Of a stretch of DNA of 64,000 bases, positions 35,677 to 43,909 are shown in pieces (position 1 is the first letter of the stretch; every line of letters begins with the position of its first letter). The stretch lies in the NCBI GenBank assembly GCA_017545905.1, contig JAFWXL010000092.1:1-64000 (forward strand). The letters are read 5' to 3'. A model generated the notes under the pieces. That model did no database searches and was not told where the DNA came from. It saw only the letters and a program-made list of their open reading frames with translations. The position numbers and the translations under genes were made by a program. The stretch comes from Clostridia bacterium (GTDB taxonomy: Bacteria; Bacillota; Clostridia; Christensenellales; Aristaeellaceae).

Positions 35677-35726
35677 CACTTTTCACCCTTTCTCAATTAC
35701 TTTACACCATTTTCCACCACTTTTCA
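35677..35726 (-). promoter_or_regulatory. MraZ-box repeats upstream of mraZ
   Basis: On the minus strand the approximately 10-base periodic elements AAAAGTGGTG, GAAAATGGTG, GAAAGGGTG and AAAAGTGG occur in the same orientation. They match the known AAAGTGG/TGGTG-type boxes bound by MraZ. The last is about 30 bases from the start codon. Confidence 0.7.
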
Positions 35727-35825
35727 AGCACTTTGGCGATGAAGAATTTGCTAAATCACCTGCAAGCTCGTAACATTTGCGTAACAAACGGTCTGTAACC
35801 GTTTTTTTACACGACTGAACAAATA

Positions 35826-35970
35826 AAAGCGGCCGGCGGCCGCTTTTGTATATCAAATCGGGCAGTGCCCGCTGTATGGCTTTGTACAGTTTCCCATTTC
35901 CGAACACCTTAACAATATGAAGTCATTTCTTGCTCGCAGCACGGAATTTTGCGCAATTTCCTGTAAAGCA
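35826..35970 (-). repeat. Dispersed repeat family B, copy 2
   Basis: On the minus strand it starts at the U run of the phosphoesterase terminator. It runs AAATTGCGCAAAATTCCG, TGCTGCGAGCA, ATGACTTCATATTGTTAAGG and TTCGGAAATGGG. After an extra hairpin (CGGGCACTGCCCG) it ends in AGCGGCCGCCGGCCGCT plus TTTATTTG. It fills most of the intergenic space before mraZ. Confidence 0.8.
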
Positions 35971-36006
35971 AAAAAGAACGTCCGGCGCCAAACGCCAAAC
36001 GTTCTC
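35969..36006 (-). terminator. Phosphoesterase terminator
   Basis: On the minus strand AGAACGTTTGGCG pairs with CGCCGGACGTTCT, followed by TTTTTTG. Confidence 0.85.
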
Positions 36007-36026
36007 ATCATTTGATGTGTCAGATT

Positions 36027-36752
36027 TTACAGGCTGACCTCCCGGAGCGCAAATCCCAGCGCATCGCAGGACACAAGATCATACTGTACGCCGTTATACA
36101 GCCCGTTATAGCCGCGCTGAACACTCGGCCCGTGCAGATGCCCGTAAACGCACCGTGCCACGCCGTACTCGCTCATCAGGCGGGTAAACTCCGTGCCTGT
36201 TCTCGCATATTCGGGCAGCAGCGGCGGATAGTGCATCATCGCAAACACCGGCCGCTCTCCAGCCATGCGCCTTGCAGCCTTGAGCGACATCTCCAGGCGC
36301 ATCGCCTCGCGGCGGTACAGCTTTTCATCCTGAGAAATCTGCTGTCCCGGCTGCGCCGCCTCTCCGCCCGCCATTTGCGGCAGCGTCCAGCCGCGCGTTC
36401 CGCAGAACACCACATCGCCCGCGTCGTATGCATCGTTCTGCACGGCATGCATCCCTTCGGGCAGCGAGCACCGCAGCTGCGTGAGCGAAGACCACCAGAA
36501 ATCATGGTTGCCGCGAAGGATGAGCTTTCTGCCCGGCAGCAGCGCAATGCGCCGAAGATCCTCCAGCGCGCAGGAAAGCTGCATCGCCCACGAGATATCG
36601 CCCGGAATCAGCACGATATCCTCATCGGCAACCTTCGCGCGCCAGTCCGCACTGATCCGTTCAAAGTGATTCTCCCAATGCGCTCCGAAAACGTCCATCG
36701 GCTTCTTGTCGCCACCCGGCAGATGCAGATCACCGATTGCAAATATGCGCAC
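36027..36752 (-). CDS. Metallophosphoesterase of unknown substrate
   Basis: A 241-residue calcineurin-like phosphoesterase with the metal-binding motifs in order: AIGDLHLP, IPGDISWAM, RGNHDFWW, AMMHYPP and YGHLHG. Such two-metal sites hydrolyse phosphate mono- or diesters. This subfamily is a conserved clostridial protein whose substrate I do not know. The GTG at 36752 has GAGGTGAAG upstream. It follows the zinc-ribbon gene by 28 bases and is probably co-transcribed with it. Confidence 0.9.
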   Translation of the reverse strand: MRIFAIGDLHLPGGDKKPMDVFGAHWENHFERISADWRAKVADEDIVLIPGDISWAMQLSCALEDLRRIALLPGRKLILRGNHDFWWSSLTQLRCSLPEGMHAVQNDAYDAGDVVFCGTRGWTLPQMAGGEAAQPGQQISQDEKLYRREAMRLEMSLKAARRMAGERPVFAMMHYPPLLPEYARTGTEFTRLMSEYGVARCVYGHLHGPSVQRGYNGLYNGVQYDLVSCDALGFALREVSL

Positions 36753-36780
36753 GTCTTCACCTCGCTCAGGGAATCATCCC

Positions 36781-37179
36781 TTACAGATCGTCCTCGTCCT
36801 CTTCGTCTTCCTCGGCCTCGCGGCTCTGTTCCTCTTCCAGAGAGAGCTGCTCGCCAATCTCGGCCGGCATATCCTCCGGCAGGGTCTCCAGCTCGATTTC
36901 CTGCATCTCGGAGACATCCTCCATGTCGATGGAGACGTCCGGCGTGGTTTCCGGCTCGTCGGTAGAGTCGTCGCGCAGGCCCTGCTGCTGGTTCATTTCC
37001 TTGTAGCACATCGGGCAGACATCCTTGCCCGGCATCACCGGATTCTCATTGCAGATGGAGCACATCTCAAACGGATCCTCGTGTACCTCGCCCTTCATCT
37101 CACGCTTGCACACGGAGCAGTACTGCTCCTCCTCACGGATGTAATTGAGTTCACATCTCGGACACTTGATAAAGCCCAT
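36781..37179 (-). CDS. Zinc-ribbon protein with acidic tail
   Basis: A 132-residue protein of unknown function. The first 60 residues contain four CxxC knuckles (CPRC, CSVC, CSIC, CPMC), enough for two zinc sites. The remainder is strongly acidic, ending in EAEEDEEDEDDL. AGGAGG precedes the ATG. It is first in a two-gene unit with the phosphoesterase. It could be an adaptor that binds nucleic acid or protein, but nothing specific is visible. Confidence 0.85.
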   Translation of the reverse strand: MGFIKCPRCELNYIREEEQYCSVCKREMKGEVHEDPFEMCSICNENPVMPGKDVCPMCYKEMNQQQGLRDDSTDEPETTPDVSIDMEDVSEMQEIELETLPEDMPAEIGEQLSLEEEQSREAEEDEEDEDDL

Positions 37180-37232
37180 AGGCCATCCTCCTGATCAGCG
37201 TATATTTCCATGGCAATTCCCTGCCAGATTTG

Positions 37233-37262
37233 TTGCGCAATCCATCCGCCGCAGGTTACACT
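37233..37262 (+). promoter_or_regulatory. Promoter of the CAP-domain protein gene
   Basis: TTGCGC (37233-37238), 18 bases, TACACT (37257-37262). Confidence 0.55.
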
Positions 37263-37309
37263 GTCAGCATTCCACTCGACAATCAATCCCCCGCAACGAA
37301 GGAGGTCTC

Positions 37310-37810
37310 ATGAACACCAAAGGACGCAAAACGGCAGCCATCCTCACCGCAATGATGCTGATGACCGCCGCAAGCGGTTCGCTTGCCGCAGATGATTCTT
37401 TTCTCGCCGCACATTATACAACAGGTTCCCTGTCAGTGCAAGAGCAAACAGCAGGAAATCTTCTGAATAACGACCGTGCTCTCTATAATCTTGCTCCGCT
37501 CTCCATCGATCCTGCCCTGTGCCGCATCGCCCGCATCAAATCCGAGGACATGCGCGACAATCAGTATTTCGCGCATACCTCGCCCACATACGGCAATGTG
37601 CGCCAGATGCTCAGATCTTTCGGTTATTCATACAGCGCTGCAGGCGAAAATATCGCCCATCATGCCACGGTCGAAAAGGCACAGGCTGCGTTTCTCTCTT
37701 CCCCCGGTCACAGAAAAAACATCATGTCTTCCGCCTATACAAAGGTCGGCGTCGGCATTGCGGCCGATGAAAAAGGCTTTATCTATCTGACCCAGATCTT
37801 CGCCCGCTGA
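37310..37810 (+). CDS. Secreted CAP/SCP-domain protein (YkwD-like)
   Basis: The 166-residue precursor has a signal peptide (TAAILTAMMLMTAASGSLA). A CAP domain follows: LLNNDRALYNLAPLSIDPAL, SEDMRDNQYFAHTSP, GENIAHH and SSPGHRKNIMSSAYTKVGVG. CAP proteins of this YkwD group are common in spore-formers; biochemical roles are mostly unknown. GGAGG precedes the ATG at 37310. It is monocistronic. The longer open frame upstream overlaps the zinc-ribbon start and is not used. Confidence 0.92.
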   Translation: MNTKGRKTAAILTAMMLMTAASGSLAADDSFLAAHYTTGSLSVQEQTAGNLLNNDRALYNLAPLSIDPALCRIARIKSEDMRDNQYFAHTSPTYGNVRQMLRSFGYSYSAAGENIAHHATVEKAQAAFLSSPGHRKNIMSSAYTKVGVGIAADEKGFIYLTQIFAR

Positions 37811-37844
37811 TCTCTGCGCCGCGGCGCAGACTGCTTTTGCGCGA

Positions 37845-37882
37845 AACAATCCCTCCCGCAGCATCATATGCCGGGAGGGATT
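37845..37882. terminator. Strong hairpin between CAP gene and holA (convergent)
   Basis: ACAATCCCTCCCG and CGGGAGGGATTGT pair perfectly. Neither side has a long U tract, so it may act as a two-way terminator or stabiliser. Confidence 0.6.
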
Positions 37883-37891
37883 GTCTGCTTA

Positions 37892-38902
37892 TCATGATTT
37901 TGCCAGAGTGAGTATCAGCCGGTCCAGCGCCGCATCCTCGCGCAGAGCGCCGCGCTTGATGTCATAATCCGCCTGCACACACTGCTCCACGCAGGCTTTC
38001 AGCACCGCATACGAGCGCTTGCCCACCTGACGCGACAGCCGCGTCAGCGCAAACGGCGGCATGCCCAGCGCCTTGGCCATCTGTCCCTGCTGCAGCCCGT
38101 CCTTCTGCATGGCGCACAGGTGCATCATCTGCCTGTAATGCCGGGTGATCATCGCCAGTATGCCGATGCGCTGCTCGCCTGCACAGAGCAGCACGCCCAA
38201 AAGCTCAAACGCAGCCCTCACCTTGCCGGCCGAAAGCGCATCCACCATTGCAAAGACCGTGCACTCCGCCGTATGGGTAGCGATTCTGTCAATGTCCTCC
38301 GGCGTGATCACATCGCGGTCACCCGTATATGCCGCCAGTTTTTCCAGTTCGCCGCGCAGCATCGTCAGATCGCGGCCGCTGGTAAAGGCGAGCGCCTCGC
38401 AGGCCGCCCTGTCCATCTTCTTGCCCATAGGGCGCAGCTGCTGGCCGATCCAGCGCGAAAGCTGCGCATCATCCAGCGCATCAAAGGATACTGCGCCCGG
38501 CAGAGCGAGAAGCGCCTTGCTCAGCTTCTTGCGCTTGTCGACCGCCTCGCCCGCATCAAAAACCAGGCAGGTTGTCTCCGGCACGCGCGTCAGATACGCG
38601 GCCAGCAGCTCGCTGTCCTGCGCCTCATCCCTGGCCTTTCCGGGCGCAAGCAGCGCACAGTCCTGCACGATGATCAGCCGGTAATCGCTCATCATCGGCA
38701 GCGTTTCACAGTTCTCGATCACAGCCTGCGCAGACGGCGCGCTCATCACAGTGCGGTTCATGCTCTCCAGACCCGGCATGAGCGTCTTCTTTTCCAGCGC
38801 AGCAACCGCACTCTTTCTGATATACGCCTCCGGCCCGTAAAAGAGATAGACATTATGCACCTTGCCGGCCTTCAGTTCATCAAAGAATGCCCACTGATCC
38901 AC
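37892..38902 (-). CDS. holA: DNA polymerase III delta subunit
   Basis: Clamp-loader subunit that opens the sliding clamp. The 336-residue product fits the family: NVYLFYGPEAYIRKSAVAAL at the N-terminus, TCLVFDAGEAVDKRKKL, then AFTSGRDLTMLRGELEKLAAY and a C-terminal collar domain with LGVLLCAGEQRIGILAMI. The GTG start at 38902 lies three bases after the stop of the GerMN lipoprotein, so translation is probably coupled. It is the last gene of the two-component/GerMN operon. Confidence 0.93.
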   Translation of the reverse strand: MDQWAFFDELKAGKVHNVYLFYGPEAYIRKSAVAALEKKTLMPGLESMNRTVMSAPSAQAVIENCETLPMMSDYRLIIVQDCALLAPGKARDEAQDSELLAAYLTRVPETTCLVFDAGEAVDKRKKLSKALLALPGAVSFDALDDAQLSRWIGQQLRPMGKKMDRAACEALAFTSGRDLTMLRGELEKLAAYTGDRDVITPEDIDRIATHTAECTVFAMVDALSAGKVRAAFELLGVLLCAGEQRIGILAMITRHYRQMMHLCAMQKDGLQQGQMAKALGMPPFALTRLSRQVGKRSYAVLKACVEQCVQADYDIKRGALREDAALDRLILTLAKS

Positions 38903-38904
38903 CT

Positions 38905-40422
38905 TCAGTCCACCACCATTCCCGGATTGCGCATAAACGTGCCGCGCATTTCAAGCCCGCCTGCCAGCGTCTCAACCTGCTCGCCCTCAAAGAAGAACGC
39001 CACGCGGGGGATATCGCTGTTTTCCGTCAGCGTATTGACCATAGCATACACCGCCGCGCGTTCCTGCTGCAGGGAAGCCGTCTTCATCGCATCGCAGAAA
39101 GCCGCGGAAAGATTGACCGCAATCGCATCCGTCCCGGTATGCACCGCAAGGATATCCTTTTCCAAAAGGCCGTGCGCCGGCGCGTCATGCCCATCGCCCG
39201 GCAGCGCAAGCAGTATTTCAAGCTTGGCCCGCGCGCTGGATGCAAGCGACTGATCCATCACCCGCTGCACACGCTCAAGTCCGCCCTCACACATCGCATA
39301 CAGCGTCACAGGCGCGCCGACATAGCCGGCAAAATCCCGCCTGACAGCCAGCCCGTGTTCAAAGACGATCTCTTCGCCGTCCGGCGTCTGCTGAGCAGCG
39401 ATTTCCGTCATATCCATATCTCCCACGGATACTTTCAACCCTTCTACACCCGGCACAAAGCCCAGCAGCGTGTCGCTGAGCATCGCCAGATATACGCCCA
39501 TCGTCAGGCCGCAGCGCGCAAGATCCTCTTCAATCTGGCGGTCAAAGCACAGCTCAATCGCCAGATATCCATCCTCCGTGCGCACAATCTCCGGCATCTC
39601 CTCGATGTATTCCATCGGCGCTGGAAAATCCTCCACGCACAGCGGATGCCCCGCGCCCTTGCCCAATTCGTCCAGAATCGTATACAGGTATTCGATGGGC
39701 GTCACCTGTGCATAGGCGATGCTGCGCACCTCCGGCAGAATCAGTCTGCCGCCGGCAGCGGGGAAATACAGCGTTGTCAGCAGCGTAACGCCACTTTCGG
39801 AATAGCGCTGATCCAGCAGCCTGCTGTAGCGCTGCCCTGCATTGAGTTCATCATAATGCACAAGCGTTCCCACAGGAAGCGTCGCACCCAGATCCAGCCC
39901 CTCCTCGCGCCCGCCGATGAGCACGTTCACGTAGGAAATCTCTGAAAATTCTGTCAGCGTATTGGCAATCGCCATCCGCACCGCGTAAAGCGTTTCCTGC
40001 GGCAGCGTTCTGGCATATGCGCTCAGATCCACTGTCGCCACGCCGCAGGATACCTCCAGCATCCTGTCCGCCTGCGCCTTTCCCATATCCGGCCATATGA
40101 CGCCCGTTTCTTCTTCAGCGGGACCGCCGAGCAGCGCGTCCAGCGCAGCCTGCGCCCGGCTCATGCCGCCGTCAAACGCACACCTGCGCGTAACCGGCCT
40201 GAGCGTCACGCCGTCCTCTGCCAGAAAATAGAGCGTAAAGAGCGCTTCTTTCCCGTCTGCGCCGTCCTGCTGCGGCGCGGCAATATCGCATCGAATCGCC
40301 TTTTGAGAAAGATCAGCCATCCCGCGCTCATCGATCTGGCTCACGCAGCCGCCAAGCAGCATAGCCGCTGCAGCCAGCCACAGCATAAGCAGCGCCCGCC
40401 TCGCGTATCCTTTCGTCACCAT
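38905..40422 (-). CDS. GerMN-domain lipoprotein
   Basis: A 505-residue protein with a lipoprotein signal (LWLAAAAMLLGGC, lipobox LGGC). Two GerMN-type domains follow, e.g. LDALLGGPAEEE with VATVDLSAYARTLP, and later LEILLALPGDG with AVNLSAAF. GerM-like proteins act at the outer membrane face in sporulation and wall complexes. In Actinobacteria the GerMN lipoprotein LpqB is encoded with MtrAB. Here it lies downstream of a two-component pair, which suggests a similar partnership. GAGGAG precedes the ATG. Confidence 0.85.
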   Translation of the reverse strand: MVTKGYARRALLMLWLAAAAMLLGGCVSQIDERGMADLSQKAIRCDIAAPQQDGADGKEALFTLYFLAEDGVTLRPVTRRCAFDGGMSRAQAALDALLGGPAEEETGVIWPDMGKAQADRMLEVSCGVATVDLSAYARTLPQETLYAVRMAIANTLTEFSEISYVNVLIGGREEGLDLGATLPVGTLVHYDELNAGQRYSRLLDQRYSESGVTLLTTLYFPAAGGRLILPEVRSIAYAQVTPIEYLYTILDELGKGAGHPLCVEDFPAPMEYIEEMPEIVRTEDGYLAIELCFDRQIEEDLARCGLTMGVYLAMLSDTLLGFVPGVEGLKVSVGDMDMTEIAAQQTPDGEEIVFEHGLAVRRDFAGYVGAPVTLYAMCEGGLERVQRVMDQSLASSARAKLEILLALPGDGHDAPAHGLLEKDILAVHTGTDAIAVNLSAAFCDAMKTASLQQERAAVYAMVNTLTENSDIPRVAFFFEGEQVETLAGGLEMRGTFMRNPGMVVD

Positions 40423-40444
40423 ACACGCTCCTCTGCGTTTTCCA

Positions 40445-41461
40445 TCAGTCCCTGATCATCAGAGAATCCAGCGTATCCGCACACATCGCCCAGTTATCCT
40501 GTGCACGCACAAGCGATACCGACTCCCGCACAATCTGCGCGTCGCCGCCCTCTCTTGAGCGGATTGCAGCGTCGAGCACAAGCGTCGCCGTCCGTCCGTC
40601 AAAGGATACCGTACCGTTTGTCATGCTGTATTCAAGCAGCGAAACACTCCGCTGCGCCATCTCCGCCTCAAATTCGCCCAGCATGGGCAGCGGATCATCC
40701 TGCGTATCCGCCATCAGCCGATACAGCGCCGCCCAGTCCTGGCGCTGCCACGCATCCATGATCATATCCAGCGCGCATGCCGGCGTCAGCATCGCCGACT
40801 CATCGCGCGGACATGCCGCCAGCACCAGCGCCGGATCGGTCACGCTCGTATCCATCCACGCCATCGCGATGCGCTGAGGGATTTCGTCATCGCTATCGGC
40901 GAGATACAGCTGTACGCGCTGATAACGTGCATCCTCCGTCAGCGCCAGCACAATCGACTGCACCGCCAGACGCCTGCGCAGCGCCGCCTCCTCCTGCCAC
41001 TGCGCCAGATCCTCCCAGTCGACCGGCGCACCGTCCGGCCTGCCAAGAAAGCCGCGCGACAGCGTGACAAACGCCGTTGCACCGTCGCCGGAAACAGAAA
41101 TCAACTCCGTTCCCTGCGGAAAGACGCCAGACAGGTTTTCATGCGCAATATCCGGTCCGTCAATCAGCCTCTGCACGATGCTCGTCGCCACCGTTTCCTC
41201 CCGGCGGATATCCAGCTGCACACGCTGCGCGCCCAGCACGCCCGTATCCGCAAAGCGGAAATACAGCGTGACGTCCAGCAGGTCCGTTCGCGCCGAAGCG
41301 CCCAGCTGTCGGGAGAAGCTGGACGTATCCGTTTCCTGCGCCGGCTCCTCCTGCTGCGCAATCAAGCCGTAAACGCTGCCTGCGATCCACGCCCGCGTAT
41401 GCGGCTCAAGGGCCACAATCAGGATCAGCGCAAGAATAAGGCACGCAATTGTTTTTTTCAT
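40445..41461 (-). CDS. GerMN-domain exported protein
   Basis: A 338-residue protein with an N-terminal membrane anchor or signal (TIACLILALILIVAL). A GerMN domain follows around residues 60-210: LYFRFADTGVLGAQRVQL, QRLIDGPDIAHENLSGVFP and ATAFVTLSRGFLG. The C-terminal part (DMIMDAWQRQDWAALYRLM) is of a different, SnoaL/NTF2-like look. AAGGAGG precedes the ATG. It lies 42 bases after the histidine kinase and 22 before the lipoprotein gene, so the four form one operon. Confidence 0.85.
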   Translation of the reverse strand: MKKTIACLILALILIVALEPHTRAWIAGSVYGLIAQQEEPAQETDTSSFSRQLGASARTDLLDVTLYFRFADTGVLGAQRVQLDIRREETVATSIVQRLIDGPDIAHENLSGVFPQGTELISVSGDGATAFVTLSRGFLGRPDGAPVDWEDLAQWQEEAALRRRLAVQSIVLALTEDARYQRVQLYLADSDDEIPQRIAMAWMDTSVTDPALVLAACPRDESAMLTPACALDMIMDAWQRQDWAALYRLMADTQDDPLPMLGEFEAEMAQRSVSLLEYSMTNGTVSFDGRTATLVLDAAIRSREGGDAQIVRESVSLVRAQDNWAMCADTLDSLMIRD

Positions 41462-41503
41462 CTTCTCCCTCCTTTCCTGTTCTTCCGCAAGGGAACTGCC
41501 GGT

Positions 41504-42952
41504 TTACTTCACAGGCAGCTGCACGGTAAACGTCGTACCTTTGCCCTGTTCACTCTGCACGGTGACGGAGCCGGCATGCAGGCGCACAATCTGCTGCACA
41601 ATCGAAAGGCCCAGACCCGTGCCGCCCGTGTCTCTGGATCGCGCCTTGTCCACGCGGTAGAAGCGGTCAAATACATGCGCCACATCCTCCGCCGGAATGC
41701 CCACGCCCGTATCGCTGATTTCCAGCACGGCGTCGCGACCCATTCTGCGCAGCCTGACGCTGATTTTGCCGCCGTCAGGCGTATACTTGATGCCGTTCTC
41801 AATGATGTTATAGCACACCTGCGCCAGTTTGCCCGGATCGGCAAACATCTCGCACGCATCCGCAATCTCCATGCTGATCTCCTGCCCGCGCTTTTTCGCC
41901 AGCGGCTGAAGCCGCTTCACGCTCTCGCGCACCGTATCGGCAAAAACCATCATCTCACGGCGAAGCCTGAGCTTATGGCTGTCGATATGCACCAGCGTCA
42001 GCAGATCGCCCACCACAGAGGACAGGCGATCGATCTCTTTGTTGATATCCGAGAGGAATTCCTGACGGAGATCACCGGGCATATCGTCCTGATAGATCAT
42101 CGATTCAACCAGAATCTTCATCGTCGCCAGCGGCGTTTTAAGCTCATGGGATGCATTGGAGACAAACTGATTTCGCGCCTCGTCCAGATTGTGAACCTGC
42201 TGGCTCATCTGGTTGAATGCAGCGGCCAGCTGCGCCATCTCGCCTCTGCCCGGCACATGCACGCGCCGGCTGTAATCGCCCTCGCTCATGCGCTCAATAC
42301 CGGCGGACAGCTCCGCCACCGGCCGGGTCACAATCCGCGAGATCACGGCCGCCAGTACGAGCACCACCGCCAGCGCCACGCCGAAGATGCCCAGCATCCT
42401 GTCGCGCATGTTCGTGAGCGAATCGACCGTCTCCTGCACGGAATCGATCATCACCAGCGCACCGACGCGCTCGCCGCCGGAAATGAGCGCCGATGCAAAG
42501 CAGCCCACCCATGTGCGGTTTACATCGCGTCCGGTCAGCGGATCGAAGACGGAGGGCGCCTGCTGCGTGCCATTATCAATCTGATGAAAGCCGTAATCGC
42601 TTTCCTTCTCCCCGTCAAGCAGCGTATGGACCTCCGAGAGCGCCAGCCTTGTGCCGCACTGCTCGTCAAAGGTATCAAACTGCACCTTTCCATCCATATC
42701 CACGACCAAAAGGCGGCCCCCGCCTGAGCGGGCCGCCTGAATCAGCCGCTGATAGAAAGTGTCCGCGCTCTCCCTGCCCGCCTGCTCGCCAAGTACAGCG
42801 GAAAGCTCGGATACACTGGTCATGCCCGCTCTGACCGTGTCCTCAAAAAGGGAATCGCCGACCAGCCGGATCGTCGTCGCCGTTACCAGATAAAACGACG
42901 CGCCGATAACCAGCAGGAAGGCGATCAGTATTTTGGTTCTGACAGAGTGCAG
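41504..42952 (-). CDS. Membrane sensor histidine kinase (WalK-like), probable CTG start
   Basis: About 482 residues. The first membrane helix (ILIAFLLVIGASFYLV) is followed by an extracytoplasmic domain of about 130 residues, a second helix (LGIFGVALAVVLVLAAVIS), HAMP, a HisKA motif (SNASHELKTPLATMK) and an ATP-binding domain with GVGIPAEDV and GGTGLGLSIV. The first ATG in frame (42823) would drop the first helix. Upstream there is no ATG, GTG or TTG before a stop. CTG 42952 has AAGGA eight bases upstream, overlaps the regulator's 3' end and is my choice; ATT 42958 is an alternative. Confidence 0.85.
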   Translation of the reverse strand: MHSVRTKILIAFLLVIGASFYLVTATTIRLVGDSLFEDTVRAGMTSVSELSAVLGEQAGRESADTFYQRLIQAARSGGGRLLVVDMDGKVQFDTFDEQCGTRLALSEVHTLLDGEKESDYGFHQIDNGTQQAPSVFDPLTGRDVNRTWVGCFASALISGGERVGALVMIDSVQETVDSLTNMRDRMLGIFGVALAVVLVLAAVISRIVTRPVAELSAGIERMSEGDYSRRVHVPGRGEMAQLAAAFNQMSQQVHNLDEARNQFVSNASHELKTPLATMKILVESMIYQDDMPGDLRQEFLSDINKEIDRLSSVVGDLLTLVHIDSHKLRLRREMMVFADTVRESVKRLQPLAKKRGQEISMEIADACEMFADPGKLAQVCYNIIENGIKYTPDGGKISVRLRRMGRDAVLEISDTGVGIPAEDVAHVFDRFYRVDKARSRDTGGTGLGLSIVQQIVRLHAGSVTVQSEQGKGTTFTVQLPVK

Positions 42953-42956
42953 CGGG

Positions 42957-43652
42957 TTAATCCTTGTCCGTGAAATAGTAACCCACTCCCCATTTGGTCA
43001 GAATGAATTCCGGGCCGGAGTTATCCCGCTCGATCTTCTCGCGCAGGCGACGGATATGCACGTCAACCGTGCGCATGTCGCCCATGTAATCATATTTCCA
43101 GACGGTTTCCAGCAGCGCTTCACGGCTGTATACCTTGCCGCGATGGGTGATGAGCAGCTGCAGCAGATCAAATTCCTTGGCCGTCAGACGCACCAGCTGT
43201 CCTGCAAGGGTCACAGTGCGGCTCTGGCAGTTGACCTCCAGATCATGCACGCGTACAATGCGCTTTTCCTCCACGGTCTCCGGCATCGGCTGGCTGCGCC
43301 TGAAGATGGACTTGATGCGCGCCTTGACTTCCAGAATGTTGAACGGCTTGGTCATATAATCATCCGCGCCGTATTCAAGCCCCAGAATCTTGTCCATATC
43401 CTCGCCCTTGGCGGTAAGCATGATGATGGGCACATTGGAGCGCTCGCGCACGCGTTGGCACACCTCGATGCCGTCTACGCCCGGCAGCATGACGTCCAGC
43501 AGGATCAGGTCATAGTGGTCGTCAAAGAACTTGGCCAGCGCCTCTTCTCCGTCCATCGCAGAATCCGTGACATACCCATCCTGCTCAAGGCTATATTTGA
43601 GACCCTTGAGAATCAAGGGTTCGTCGTCAACCAATAAAATCTTCTTTGGCAT
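42957..43652 (-). CDS. OmpR/PhoB-family response regulator
   Basis: A 231-residue regulator with a receiver domain (KILLVDDEPLI, phosphoacceptor in LILLDVMLPG, KPF lysine) and a winged-helix DNA-binding domain (LTAKEFDLLQLLITHRGK, then DMRTVDVHIRRLREKI). The overall pattern is closest to the WalR/YycF/PhoP group that controls wall metabolism. The ATG at 43652 follows AGAGGAT. It is the first gene of the operon with the kinase, two GerMN proteins and holA. The gene overlaps or abuts the kinase start. Confidence 0.95.
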   Translation of the reverse strand: MPKKILLVDDEPLILKGLKYSLEQDGYVTDSAMDGEEALAKFFDDHYDLILLDVMLPGVDGIEVCQRVRERSNVPIIMLTAKGEDMDKILGLEYGADDYMTKPFNILEVKARIKSIFRRSQPMPETVEEKRIVRVHDLEVNCQSRTVTLAGQLVRLTAKEFDLLQLLITHRGKVYSREALLETVWKYDYMGDMRTVDVHIRRLREKIERDNSGPEFILTKWGVGYYFTDKD

Positions 43653-43694
43653 ATTTCCATCCTCTATTTCCATAAGGTCAGCATTTCTTTACCT

Positions 43695-43724
43695 ATTGTA
43701 ACGCATCTATACATCAAAAATCAA
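43695..43724 (-). promoter_or_regulatory. Promoter of the two-component/GerMN operon
   Basis: On the minus strand, TTGATT (43724-43719), 18 bases, TACAAT (43700-43695). Confidence 0.65.
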
Positions 43725-43909
43725 GATGTCAGAAATACTTTTTTGCTGTTTTTGTAACATTTGTTCATTGGAGACATACAATCGAAACATTTGTTGCCGT
43801 TCTCAACGCCGGAAGAATCTCGCGCTGTACATTTAAGGCGAAAAGTGGTATAGTAAAAAAGAAATGATATGCCATTGTGTCGAACGACTGCAAATATGGA
43901 GGGAAAACC

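Noticed and set aside
35786..35811. Terminator AACGGT...ACCGTT plus U run on the plus strand
   Set aside because: No plus-strand gene precedes it; it lies upstream of mraZ, so termination there has no obvious purpose.
43877..43909. GTG start for the carboxypeptidase
   Set aside because: It adds a hydrophilic stretch before the signal peptide and lacks a ribosome site; TTG 43910 has GGAGGG at proper distance.
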